A stretch of 35,938 nucleotides of DNA from Defluviitaleaceae bacterium (GTDB taxonomy: Bacteria > Bacillota > Clostridia > Lachnospirales > WQUN01). Below the pieces are notes generated by a model. The model searched no databases. It was not told the DNA's origin and worked only from the letters and a program-made list of their open reading frames with translations. Each line of letters starts with the position of its first letter. The first letter of the stretch is position 1. A program made the position numbers and the translations under genes. The stretch covers positions 1-35,938 of the forward strand of contig WQVX01000011.1 of NCBI GenBank assembly GCA_009785615.1, read 5' to 3'. This document shows, piece after piece, positions 7,031-13,418 of the stretch.

Positions 7031-7203
7031 CTTTCGATACTTGCGGCATTTTCGGTATATTTCCCCTAAATATTTTTAGGATGATTAGAGTTATGGATTC
7101 CCCAAACGGCAAGGAGTAGCTTGCCGTTGTGGGGATTTCCTATATTTATTTATTTTCTATTTTATTTATAGAAAAATAGTGAAAATGCCGACAATACCGA
7201 AAG
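7031..7203 (+). repeat. Nested palindromes after the Rpn gene
   Basis: Two 23-base arms, 7031-7053 and 7181-7203, are inverted copies matching at 19 of 23 positions (both share CTTTCG and CGGCATTTTC read in the same sense). Between them lie CCTAAA/TTTAGG (7065-7080), a long stem from CCCC 7100 to GGGG 7134 containing ACGGCAAG/CTTGCCGT with one bulge, and CTATTTT/AAAAATAG (about 7158-7180). It could be the Rpn terminator, an origin, or an end of the element. Confidence 0.5.
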
Positions 7204-7462
7204 TTGCTAGGATTGGCTTGACTGAATTGGTATGCGGATTTTGATTGGATTTCAGTATTTTAGAGAGAGGTATTTTTATTTGGTATGGTAGTATTACCAC
7301 TTACATCACTGGTTGGAACACTGTTTTTCTCTAGGATTTTGTTTTTTTCGGTCAGTTTAGAGATGGGGTTCTGGACAATGTTCCTGCGTCTCCAAACTTG
7401 CTTCTTTCTCGTTTCTTGTGGTATCCTTTAGGTGTGGTTGCTTGCCCGTCCAGCTTGTTTCT
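7204..7462 (+). other. Intergenic stretch with one doubtful hydrophobic ORF
   Basis: No convincing gene. An open frame from ATG 7285 to 7431 would give a 48-residue hydrophobic peptide (MVVLPLTSLVGTLFFSRILF...), but the nearest purine-rich site (GAGAGAGG, 7263-7270) is 14 bases away and the sequence is T-rich, so it may be chance. Confidence 0.25.
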
Positions 7463-7736
7463 GGCAGTCTTGCGGAAAGACTTCTGACATCTTTTTACAA
7501 GTGTCGGTCGGCGAACCGTCGGCGAGTGATTTCGTAGACATACCGCTTTTGTTGGTTTTGCTCGATTCTCGAACCTATGTTCGGATTTCTTGAAAACCGG
7601 CAACACTAATATTACAATTTAGTTGATGTACGCTATTTTACTGATAACTGCAAGGATAGTTGACCAAACTGTAATAGTCATTAGTTTCAGTTACCTTCAA
7701 TGAGTTTGTATTATTTTGCCGTCAAGTTAGGCGGCA
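7463..7736 (+). repeat. ~280-base direct repeat, copy 1, upstream of PIN toxin module
   Basis: It aligns over its length with 8831-9117. Shared blocks are CATCTTTT-ACA, GGTCGGC-AACCGTCGGCG, ATGTTCGGATTTCTTGAAAA followed by CCG, a TACGCTATT/TGCGCTATT block, CAGTTAC and the closing hairpin TGCCGTCAAGTTAGGCGGCA (7717-7736). GTCGGCGA occurs twice in tandem in it. It ends 18 bases before the antitoxin ATG and so probably carries its promoter or operator. Confidence 0.7.
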
Positions 7737-7754
7737 CGAAAGGAGAATAAACTT

Positions 7755-8006
7755 ATGTCTGAAATAATTTTAGATATAAACGCTGTGCCTTCATATTTGA
7801 TAGCAACATTACGAGTAAAAAAAGTAAAAGTTCAAGAAGCTAATCACGTTATAACCATTCTACCCATTGAGGAGTCAGTAGCGAAAAAAGATTATAGTTG
7901 CCCTTTTCTTGGCATAGCATCCGACAGCAAATTAACGGTGGATAAATTTCTCGAATGGAAATCTGAAGAAAGAGACGCTGAATATGAAAAAGAATTACAT
8001 TCTTGA
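7755..8006 (+). CDS. Antitoxin of PIN-domain toxin module (copy 1)
   Basis: An 83-residue protein starting MSEIILDINAVPSYLIATLR, with AAAGGAG well placed before ATG 7755. It overlaps the toxin gene by 23 bases, as expected for a toxin-antitoxin pair. It is homologous to the protein at 34361: both share the I(L/M)DINA(V/L)PS opening, a basic V-K-V strand, and a (L/M)(T/S)VDKFLE C-terminal helix. The C-terminal part probably wraps the PIN toxin; the N-terminus is likely the DNA-binding dimer part. No standard antitoxin fold (MazE, RHH, Phd) is clearly recognised, so the family name is left open. Confidence 0.75.
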   Translation: MSEIILDINAVPSYLIATLRVKKVKVQEANHVITILPIEESVAKKDYSCPFLGIASDSKLTVDKFLEWKSEERDAEYEKELHS

Positions 8007-8400
8007 TGCGTGTGCTTTGATTGCGGCAATTAAACAAGAAGAAGGTTCGTTGATTATTGCCGAATTATACGAAGAAGCGGCGAAGGGCGATGCAAACCTT
8101 ATTATGAATAAAGTCAATTTGCTTGAGGTCTATTATGGTTTTCGGCGTGACCACGGCAAGGAGTATGCCGATATAATCCTCAAAAGTGTTATAGACTCTG
8201 TTGTAGAAATTTCTGATATAAGCATTGCAGTTTTGGTAGAGGCTGGACGGATAAAATCTGCCTATCGTCGCATATCACTTGCGGATTCTATTGCCCTCGC
8301 TGAAACAGTTAGCTGTGGTGGATATCTTGTAACAGCAGATCATCACGAAATGGATATATTAGATAAAGCAGGAGTTGTGAATTTTTTGTGGATTCGATAA
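7984..8400 (+). CDS. vapC: PIN-domain toxin, VapC type (copy 1)
   Basis: A 138-residue PIN domain ribonuclease. The acidic metal-binding residues are all present: D8 (ILDACAL), E48 (NLLEVYYG), D101 (LADSIALAE) and D119 (TADHHEMD). VapC toxins cut tRNA or rRNA when the antitoxin is lost. ATG 7984 lies within the antitoxin gene, so translation is coupled. The copy at 34582 has the same four residues and the same ending (F-W-IR), so the two modules are paralogues. The active site looks intact, so the toxin is probably functional. The pair lies between two ~280-base direct repeats. Confidence 0.9.
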   Translation: MKKNYILDACALIAAIKQEEGSLIIAELYEEAAKGDANLIMNKVNLLEVYYGFRRDHGKEYADIILKSVIDSVVEISDISIAVLVEAGRIKSAYRRISLADSIALAETVSCGGYLVTADHHEMDILDKAGVVNFLWIR

Positions 8401-8436
8401 AACACTGGCATCCATCCTGAGGAGGGAGTGTACTAA

Positions 8437-8809
8437 ATGATTAAAGTTGGATTATTTGCTGGATTTATATATGCTATGGCAACTCTACCTAGTGGCATGG
8501 GTACACATTTATGGTCATACACCTTTATATGCGTTGTTATTGGCGGAATAATTGGGGCAATTTTGAATCGTGTAATTAAATGGGTGAATATTGATTTCGC
8601 AATTTGGAATATGAAACGGAAACTTGGAAAGTGTCCGAGGGTGTGGTCGGCGTGTAGCATCTGGTTACTTTGCTGGCAAATGTAACCATTGCAAACATAA
8701 GGAACACCGTTGTTCACATGAATATAAAACGGAACGTGATGATAACAGTGGTATTGTCACTCAAACTTGTCTCAAATGTGGAATGAGTAGTTACTGGAGA
8801 CTCTGGTGA
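8437..8809 (+). pseudogene. Two-span membrane protein with C-terminal zinc ribbon, broken by a frameshift
   Basis: GAGGAGGG precedes ATG 8437. The first frame gives two membrane spans (about 4-20 and 28-47) and then MKRKLGKCPR before running into unrelated sequence and a stop at 8685. Dropping one G of the GGG run at 8639-8641 restores the reading KCPRCGRRVASGYFAGKC and joins it to a frame ending at 8809, with zinc pairs CPRC, CNHC and CLKC. The mended product is about 123 residues. It may be a real pseudogene, a sequencing error or a programmed shift. Function unknown; perhaps a membrane-tethered zinc-ribbon protein left by a mobile element. Confidence 0.5.
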
Positions 8810-8830
8810 TTTTTCGCTGATTTACATCAA

Positions 8831-9117
8831 GGCAACTGTCTTTTGAAAGCATTATGGGCATCTTTTCACAGAGGCCGGTCGGCAAACCGTCGGCGTGTGC
8901 AGTCATTGAAGCCCCACAACTCCTTGATTTCATTCGACCCCTGAACTAATGTTCGGATTTCTTGAAAACCGATATCAGTATTGTGGTAAAATGGATGTAA
9001 TGCGCTATTGTATGTGTGGCTACCAGATTGTTGGTAAGGGTGTAGATGCAGGTAATTGCAGTTACTTTCCATAGATTTTAATTAGTTCGTACTATTATGC
9101 CGTCAAGATGGACGGCA
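8831..9117 (+). repeat. ~280-base direct repeat, copy 2, upstream of hicB
   Basis: Second copy of the repeat at 7463. Conserved blocks include GGTCGGCAAACCGTCGGCG, ATGTTCGGATTTCTTGAAAA followed by CCG, and the perfect hairpin TGCCGTCAAGATGGACGGCA (9098-9117). It sits directly before the DUF1902 antitoxin gene. Apart from this repeat, 8810-9151 holds no gene. Confidence 0.7.
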
Positions 9118-9151
9118 ATAATTTAATTTCATGAGATGAGCCGCTGATTTT

Positions 9152-9382
9152 ATGATGAGCGAATATAGGATTACATTTACTTGGGATAATGAAGCTTTTG
9201 TTTGGATAGCGACTAGCGAAGATATCCATGGCTTGATATTGGAGCATAGTTCCTTTGACACACTTGTGGAGCGTGTACGCCAAGCTGTTCCCGAATTGTT
9301 GTCTTTAGAGGGGCGGGATTGTGACAACATTGCCCTTGACTATGGTATGTTCAGAAAGGAAAGGTTGGCAACAAGTGGCTGA
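9152..9382 (+). CDS. HicB-like antitoxin, DUF1902 family
   Basis: A 76-residue protein (MMSEYRITFTWDNEAFVWIA...). The pattern of strand, GL-LE turn and helix (SEDIHGLILEHSSFDTLVERVRQAVPELLSL) is that of DUF1902, a degraded-RNase-H-like fold of HicB antitoxins. ATG 9152 and ATG 9155 are both possible; the ribosome binding site is weak. It has no added DNA-binding domain, so the promoter-proximal hairpin is perhaps bound by the complex. Its stop overlaps the start of a broken hicA, giving an antitoxin that has outlived its toxin. Such orphan antitoxins can still neutralise related HicA toxins elsewhere. Confidence 0.8.
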   Translation: MMSEYRITFTWDNEAFVWIATSEDIHGLILEHSSFDTLVERVRQAVPELLSLEGRDCDNIALDYGMFRKERLATSG

Positions 9383-9568
9383 GTATGAAAAGAAGGTGCG
9401 AGATCTGCGCAGTGAAAACGGCTGCCATTTGAAGCGTTGTGGTAAAGGTGACCATGATACTTGGTAAGCCCTATCACAAACCGTCCAATAACTGTGGACG
9501 GTAAAATAAAATCAAGGCATACTGCAAATGGAATATTAAAGCGAGCAGGTATCAATCACAAATTTTAG
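9375..9568 (+). pseudogene. hicA: HicA toxin gene with a one-base deletion
   Basis: From GTG 9375 the frame reads MAEYEKKVRDLRSENGCHLK, then RCGKGDHDTW, then hits TAA (9465-9467). From 9467, one frame over, it continues SPITNRPITVDGKIKSRHTA, then NGILKRAGINHKF, and stops at 9568. HicA proteins have an aromatic residue between W and SPI, so a single base (TA instead of TAY) is missing after 9466. The histidine of GDH, which corresponds to the catalytic histidine, and the C-terminal RHTANGILK helix are kept, so the loss appears recent. With the base restored, the product would be about 64 residues, the normal HicA size. Confidence 0.88.
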
Positions 9569-9574
9569 TTATTA

Positions 9575-9594
9575 TGCCGTCAAATTAGGTGGCG
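9575..9594 (+). repeat. Hairpin repeat copy 3
   Basis: TGCCGTCAAATTAGGTGGCG, preceded by TTATTA as in copies 1 and 2, starts six bases after the hicA stop. It is a partial copy of the hairpin that closes the ~280-base repeats. Confidence 0.5.
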
Positions 9595-9650
9595 AGAGAT
9601 TCATACAGATTGTAACCGGTATGTTTTTTTAATGGCTCTTGTTGTTAATT

Positions 9651-9685
9651 TGTGATATCATGCCACCAAAATGGGCGGCATGATA
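9651..9685 (+). repeat. Hairpin repeat copy 4, extended stem
   Basis: TGCCACCAAAATGGGCGGCA (9661-9680) lies inside a longer palindrome with ATATCATGCC and GGCATGATAT arms. It stands about 30 bases before the HicB-like remnant, the same placement as before the other two antitoxin genes. Confidence 0.5.
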
Positions 9686-9713
9686 TTTCACGATGGATAT
9701 GAGGTGATTGATA

Positions 9714-9938
9714 GTGAAATTTTATTTCTTGCCATTGCCCAACACTATGCCTGAACTTTTGGAAAAAATAAAAGAAGTTATTTTATTGTGCCTAGATTTA
9801 GAAAATGACATTCCACCCATCAGTAAAAGTAAATTTATAGATATTCAGCAAAGACCCCCAACCGGTGACAAAATGAGACCGGTTGAGGGCTTTTGTTTTG
9901 CCAACAAACGTGATTATTCTAAGCTTTTAATCATCTGA
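9714..9938 (+). pseudogene. Truncated HicB-like antitoxin remnant
   Basis: GTG 9714, 7 bases after GAGGTG, opens a 74-residue frame. Residues about 8-25 (NTMPELLEKIKEVILLCL) resemble the helix of HicB antitoxins, but the strands that should precede it are missing: the start (MKFYFLPLP) is too short for the domain. The last 28 codons translate a terminator hairpin (9854-9895), so the native stop has been lost. This is best read as the 3' part of a decayed antitoxin gene; the assignment rests on pattern alone. Confidence 0.35.
9854..9898 (+). terminator. Terminator inside the HicB-like remnant
   Basis: CCCCCAACCGGT pairs with ACCGGTTGAGGG around a GACAAAATGAG loop and is followed by CTTTTGTTTT. 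The loop start CGGTGACAAAATG is shared with the terminator at 33748. Confidence 0.8.
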
Positions 9939-10050
9939 ATGCCTATGAACCGATGTCAAAATTTGAATTACTAAATTCAACTCTTTAGCGGGTATACTCC
10001 TGCATATTGCGAATATTTTATTGAGCTTAACCTGATATTCTGAAGAAGCC

Positions 10051-10275
10051 TCATCTATATTTATGCACAAGTTGGTCTAATGTTACGCCAAAAGCATCAG
10101 CGATTTTTACCAAAGTACATGCTGATGTGCCTCTTGCTCCTGTTTCAATTAAATGTAAAGATGAGTCAGCATAATCTATCAGATTTGCTAATTCTTTAAC
10201 GCTTAGGTTGTGCGAAATACGCAGTTTGTAAACATTGTTGCCTATCATCTCGTTTAGTTCGTTGTCACTTCTCAT
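10051..10275 (-). CDS. XRE family transcriptional regulator
   Basis: A 74-residue single-domain Cro/C1-type helix-turn-helix protein. On the minus strand AAGGAG ends 6 bases before the ATG at 10275, so this start is preferred to the one 13 codons upstream. The five-helix pattern is clear: IGNNVYKLRISHNLSVKELA, then the recognition helix region (YADSSLHLIETGARG), then ACTLVKIADAFGVTLDQLV. It points away from queT. It may be part of the toxin-antitoxin island on its right side or an unrelated regulator; its operator is not visible. Confidence 0.88.
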   Translation of the reverse strand: MRSDNELNEMIGNNVYKLRISHNLSVKELANLIDYADSSLHLIETGARGTSACTLVKIADAFGVTLDQLVHKYR

Positions 10276-10472
10276 GCCTAACTCCTTACATTCTTGACTC
10301 TTACACGTTAACATATGAGGCTAAACCTCTTCAGCCTTGAGCCTGCCGTGTGCTTAATGCTAATGCTTTAGTACTTACTCTTTGAGAAGGGTTTATGTTT
10401 TGTCCTATTATTGCGCAATTTTGGAGTGAAAATATACCAAGTCTCTATACTTGAGCTATTTCAAACGAAAAA

Positions 10473-10515
10473 TCAGTTGGGGAGTGTGGCTCACCAACTG
10501 AAAATTGCTTTTTAT
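10473..10515 (+). terminator. Hairpin upstream of queT
   Basis: TCAGTTGG (10473-10480) and CCAACTGA (10494-10501) form a perfect 8-base stem with a T-run on both strands. The stretch 10276-10577 holds this hairpin and the queT promoter and no gene. Because the queT promoter begins just after the stem, it probably insulates queT rather than attenuating it. Confidence 0.5.
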
Positions 10516-10532
10516 AGATAAAGTAATATAAT
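10505..10532 (+). promoter_or_regulatory. Sigma-A promoter of queT
   Basis: TTGCTT (10505-10510), 16-base spacer, TATAAT (10527-10532). The transcript would have a leader of about 40 bases; it shows no preQ1 riboswitch pattern. Confidence 0.65.
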
Positions 10533-10577
10533 GGTTAACAAAACAGGTTGATACTACATAATTTAAAGGAGTGTCTT

Positions 10578-11078
10578 ATGACAACAAAAAGAATAACTGC
10601 AATTGCGATGGTAGCCGCCATTTATGCTGTACTTACCACAGGGCTTGGAATAATAAGCTATGGCCCGATCCAAATACGTTTTGCCGAGATCTTAAATTTA
10701 TTAGCTTACTTTAATCCGGTTTTTATTTTTGCTGTAACATTAGGAACTTTTATAGCCAATATGTTTTCCCCATATGGGTTGCTAGACATGATAATTGGAA
10801 CATCGGCAAGCTTTATTTCCCTTGTGCTTGTATGGTTTACCGGTAAAATTAACAATATGTTTTTGGCGTCCTTTTGGCCTGTCATTATTAATGCAGTTAT
10901 GATTAGCTTTTTAATTTTAATTGCTACCGAAACAGAAATAACCTTTATTTCTTTTGCCGGTTTTGCCGCAACCGTAGGGGCAGGGCAATTTATTGTCATG
11001 ATACTTATGGCTTATCCATTGTTCAAATTTTTGACATTAAAGCATGAAAGAATAATTGAAATGATCAGAAACATTTGA
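10578..11078 (+). CDS. queT: QueT family queuosine precursor transporter (ECF S component)
   Basis: A 166-residue integral membrane protein. AAAGGAG precedes ATG 10578, which is chosen over the in-frame start at 10548. Five or six membrane spans cover nearly the whole length, and the QueT/DUF988 signatures are present: an N-terminal MVAAIYAVLT helix, GPIQIRFAEIL and SPYGLLDMIIG. QueT is the substrate-binding subunit of an energy-coupling factor transporter, taking up preQ0/preQ1 or queuine-type precursors for tRNA modification; the shared EcfA/T module lies elsewhere. The gene is converging with tmcAL, also a tRNA modification gene, but they are separately transcribed. Confidence 0.9.
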   Translation: MTTKRITAIAMVAAIYAVLTTGLGIISYGPIQIRFAEILNLLAYFNPVFIFAVTLGTFIANMFSPYGLLDMIIGTSASFISLVLVWFTGKINNMFLASFWPVIINAVMISFLILIATETEITFISFAGFAATVGAGQFIVMILMAYPLFKFLTLKHERIIEMIRNI

Positions 11079-11092
11079 GAACCTGCGGTTCT
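11078..11092. terminator. Small hairpin between convergent queT and tmcAL
   Basis: AGAACC (11078-11083) and GGTTCT (11087-11092) form a six-base stem with a TGC loop in the 19-base gap between the two stops. There is no real T-run, so it is a weak candidate for a shared terminator. Confidence 0.35.
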
Positions 11093-11097
11093 TAAAT

Positions 11098-12273
11098 TCA
11101 TACTATCACCAATGGCATAACATGTTCGTTAAAGTTAACATGTTTTGAAAAAGCCATAGAGTATAGTTTGGTCGAGTTTAATTCTTCCTCCAGCATTTGA
11201 ACAGCTAAAGGAGAAAGATTTGCATCTTTTATATTTTTTAAATTTGTTATAACGGGCAACATTGCTCGTTTTTCCAAAAGTTTAAGGATATCCGCACTTT
11301 CTTTTCTAAAGCCAAGCACACGTATATATTGAGGGCCTCCGGCAGATTCATAGGCAAGCAAATTATCATGGGTAATACCTAAGATAATATGCAGTACTGC
11401 CCGCTGGAGGCGCAAATACGTATAACTTTTGTTTTTTGCAGCCAATAAAATTTCAGAGATTAATCCATTATTTTTTGCACACTTGATTATACGGTTTGCT
11501 AACACTTCCGATACATCCACAAAACTTTGAATTTCTTTGGCACTACCGGTTTTTAGTATATATTGCAAAATAGGGCTTAAATAATCTATATCTGCTGCCC
11601 CATAAATCGAAAGAGAATCCTTTAAAATATCCCAAGAGTAAGAAGGCATATTTGACAATGCATTCTTTTCTTTTTTTATATCAGCTCTAATATCCTTTGC
11701 AGACCCCGGTGATCTTAAAACAGTAGTTGGCTCAATATTAGAATTTAGCTCTAACAGTGCCTTAATATATTCTATCCCCAAGATGTTATTGGGTGCATCA
11801 GGAAATCCGTACAAATTTGGCAAAAAAGATTCTATTGCTTTTGCCCTGGCTGCCGGATATGACAATCCCAGTTTCAGGTATTTGTATATATTATTTTTAA
11901 AATCTTCATCTTCTTTAGAAATAGCTTGTGCGCATTCTTTTAATGTGTCTATATTAGCCCATTCACTTCCAAAACACATACAATCTATAAATCCAAGCTT
12001 ATCTAATAACGTAACAGCACCCTTTGCAAAATATCCTGCACTTGATGTAGCATAGTACAGTGGTAGCTCTATTACCAAGTCTATCCCGGCTTGTAAGGCC
12101 ATTTTAGTTCTTTGCCACTTGTCACATATTGCCGGTTCTCCTCTTTGGACAAAATTACCACTCATTATTGCTACAACTTTTTTGCACCCGTTAATTTCTT
12201 TAGAATTGGCTAAATGACTGCTGTGTCCGTTATGGAAAGGGTTGTATTCAACTATAATTCCAAGTGATTTCAT
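11098..12273 (-). CDS. tmcAL: tRNA(Met) cytidine acetate ligase TmcAL
   Basis: A 391-residue cytosolic enzyme of the nucleotidyltransferase fold. The N-terminus MKSLGIIVEYNPFHNGHSSH holds the HxGH adenylation motif (HNGH, residues 14-17), followed by the family-typical VVAIMSGNFVQRGEPA and LVIELPLYYATSSAGYFAKG. TmcAL forms acetyl-AMP from acetate and ATP and acetylates the wobble cytidine (ac4C34) of elongator tRNA-Met in Bacillota, replacing TmcA. The length matches the family. It is transcribed away from cheR, with about 106 bases between the two starts. Confidence 0.93.
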   Translation of the reverse strand: MKSLGIIVEYNPFHNGHSSHLANSKEINGCKKVVAIMSGNFVQRGEPAICDKWQRTKMALQAGIDLVIELPLYYATSSAGYFAKGAVTLLDKLGFIDCMCFGSEWANIDTLKECAQAISKEDEDFKNNIYKYLKLGLSYPAARAKAIESFLPNLYGFPDAPNNILGIEYIKALLELNSNIEPTTVLRSPGSAKDIRADIKKEKNALSNMPSYSWDILKDSLSIYGAADIDYLSPILQYILKTGSAKEIQSFVDVSEVLANRIIKCAKNNGLISEILLAAKNKSYTYLRLQRAVLHIILGITHDNLLAYESAGGPQYIRVLGFRKESADILKLLEKRAMLPVITNLKNIKDANLSPLAVQMLEEELNSTKLYSMAFSKHVNFNEHVMPLVIV

Positions 12274-12294
12274 TATTTTCTTTACCTTTCCCTA

Positions 12295-12323
12295 TTGATT
12301 TGTTCCTCAGTAACGATTATTAT
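12295..12323 (+). promoter_or_regulatory. Probable promoter of cheR
   Basis: TTGATT (12295-12300), 17-base spacer, TATTAT (12318-12323), about 50 bases before the cheR start. It lies between divergent tmcAL and cheR. Confidence 0.5.
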
Positions 12324-12379
12324 AAAGGGTATTGATAGTAACATCAAATGAGTAAATACTCAAAATAGTTGTTGGGTGG

Positions 12380-13201
12380 GTGACAGCTTTGAAAGAAATT
12401 ACAGACTCTGAATTTAATAGAATACGCGACTATATTAAAGCTAACTATGGTATTAACATGGGTAAGGAGAAAAAATCCCTTATTTATTCTCGTCTGCGTA
12501 CTACCTTAGTAAAAAAAGGGTTTGAGAATTTTACCCAATATTTTGACGACTTGATTGCAGATAAAAGTGGCGAAGCTGTTATTGACTTTGTGGACAGAGT
12601 TACTACAAACCATACATTTTTTATGCGCGAAACAGACCATTTTGATTATTTTAAAGATAATGTTCTTCCGCACATGGAAAAAACACTTGAAAATCAAAAA
12701 GACCTATGCTTGTGGTGTGCAGGATGCTCTTCCGGAGAGGAACCTAATACATTACAAATGATCCTACAAGACTATTTTGGTAATAAAGGATGGAATACAG
12801 ATATTTTGGCTACAGATATTTCTTCGCAAATATTGGATAAAGCTGTACATAGCGTATATCCTAACGATAGAGTGGCAACAGTACCGGAGACTTGGAGAAA
12901 AAAATACTTTCAAAAATTTGATGACCACAACTCTGTTGTAATGGACTCTGTTAAAAAAAATATTATTTACCGTAGGTTTAATTTAATGGAACCGGAATAT
13001 AGATTTAAGAAAAAAATGCATGTTATTTTTTGCCGTAATGTTATGATCTATTTTGATAATGATACTAGAGATAAGGTTGTACAAAAGTTTTATGACGCTA
13101 CTGCGCCGGGTGGATATCTTTTTATTGGACATTCAGAGTCACTGACTCATACAAAAACACCGTATAAATATATCAAACCTGCCGTTTATCGGAAAGAATG
13201 A
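12380..13201 (+). CDS. cheR: Chemotaxis protein methyltransferase CheR
   Basis: A 273-residue SAM-dependent methyltransferase that adds methyl groups to glutamates of chemoreceptors. An all-helical N-terminal domain (1-70) is followed by TTNHTFFMRE (about 75-84), the SAM-binding motif CAGCSSGEEPNTLQM (113-127), RNVMIYFD (219-226) and the closing GHSESL (250-255). Two starts are possible: GTG 12380 (MTALKEI) and TTG 12389, the latter better spaced from GGGTGGG; the difference is three residues. It opens the chemotaxis cluster cheR-cheA-cheW and should act on the chemoreceptor at 21995. Confidence 0.95.
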   Translation: MTALKEITDSEFNRIRDYIKANYGINMGKEKKSLIYSRLRTTLVKKGFENFTQYFDDLIADKSGEAVIDFVDRVTTNHTFFMRETDHFDYFKDNVLPHMEKTLENQKDLCLWCAGCSSGEEPNTLQMILQDYFGNKGWNTDILATDISSQILDKAVHSVYPNDRVATVPETWRKKYFQKFDDHNSVVMDSVKKNIIYRRFNLMEPEYRFKKKMHVIFCRNVMIYFDNDTRDKVVQKFYDATAPGGYLFIGHSESLTHTKTPYKYIKPAVYRKE

Positions 13202-13259
13202 GAAAATTAGCTATTGTTTTTCTTGGAATATTCGTATAGAATTCTTCTTAGAATCCCGA

Positions 13260-13306
13260 CATCTAAAAGTACATAATCGCTTTTAGATGCCCCCCTTGCA
13301 AAGGGG
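13260..13306 (+). other. Two tandem hairpins between cheR and cheA
   Basis: CATCTAAAAG (13260-13269) pairs perfectly with CTTTTAGATG (13280-13289), and at once CCCCTT/AAGGGG (13292-13306) forms a second stem. Neither has a T-run, so simple termination is unlikely; mRNA processing or stabilisation between cheR and cheA is possible. Confidence 0.4.
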
Positions 13307-13418
13307 CTAAGGCGTATGCCAATGGCTAATACTAATCAGCGATTAAAACCTATTACTAAAAATAATAGACAAATCGGTTTTCAATATAGATTAGTATAAA
13401 AAAAGAAAGGTGATGGGG

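Larger units (their letters stand above)
1..7203. mobile_element. Integrative element (right part; left end outside window)
   Basis: The stretch carries a tyrosine integrase, an excisionase-type helix-turn-helix protein, a DUF927 replication-type ATPase and an Rpn nuclease, with a run of tiny membrane proteins at the left. Such a gene set is typical of integrative elements or phage satellites. No relaxase, terminase or capsid gene is visible, so conjugative element and phage satellite cannot be told apart. No tRNA or duplicated attachment core was found; the right end is set at the nested palindrome after the Rpn gene and is a guess. Confidence 0.6.

Noticed and set aside
9480-9502. ACCGTCCA/TGGACGGT hairpin followed by AAAATAAAA, at first read as a terminator.
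   Set aside because: It lies inside the downstream half of the broken hicA, where it encodes NRPITVDGK; no T-run follows.
7463-9685. Integron cassette array.
   Set aside because: The repeats lack attC core sites (RYYYAAC and GTTRRRY ends) and no integron integrase is present; the integrase at 4778 is of the element/phage type.
10539-10577. Possible preQ1 riboswitch in the queT leader.
   Set aside because: The leader is only about 40 bases and lacks the preQ1-I hairpin and A-rich tail pattern and any preQ1-II layout.
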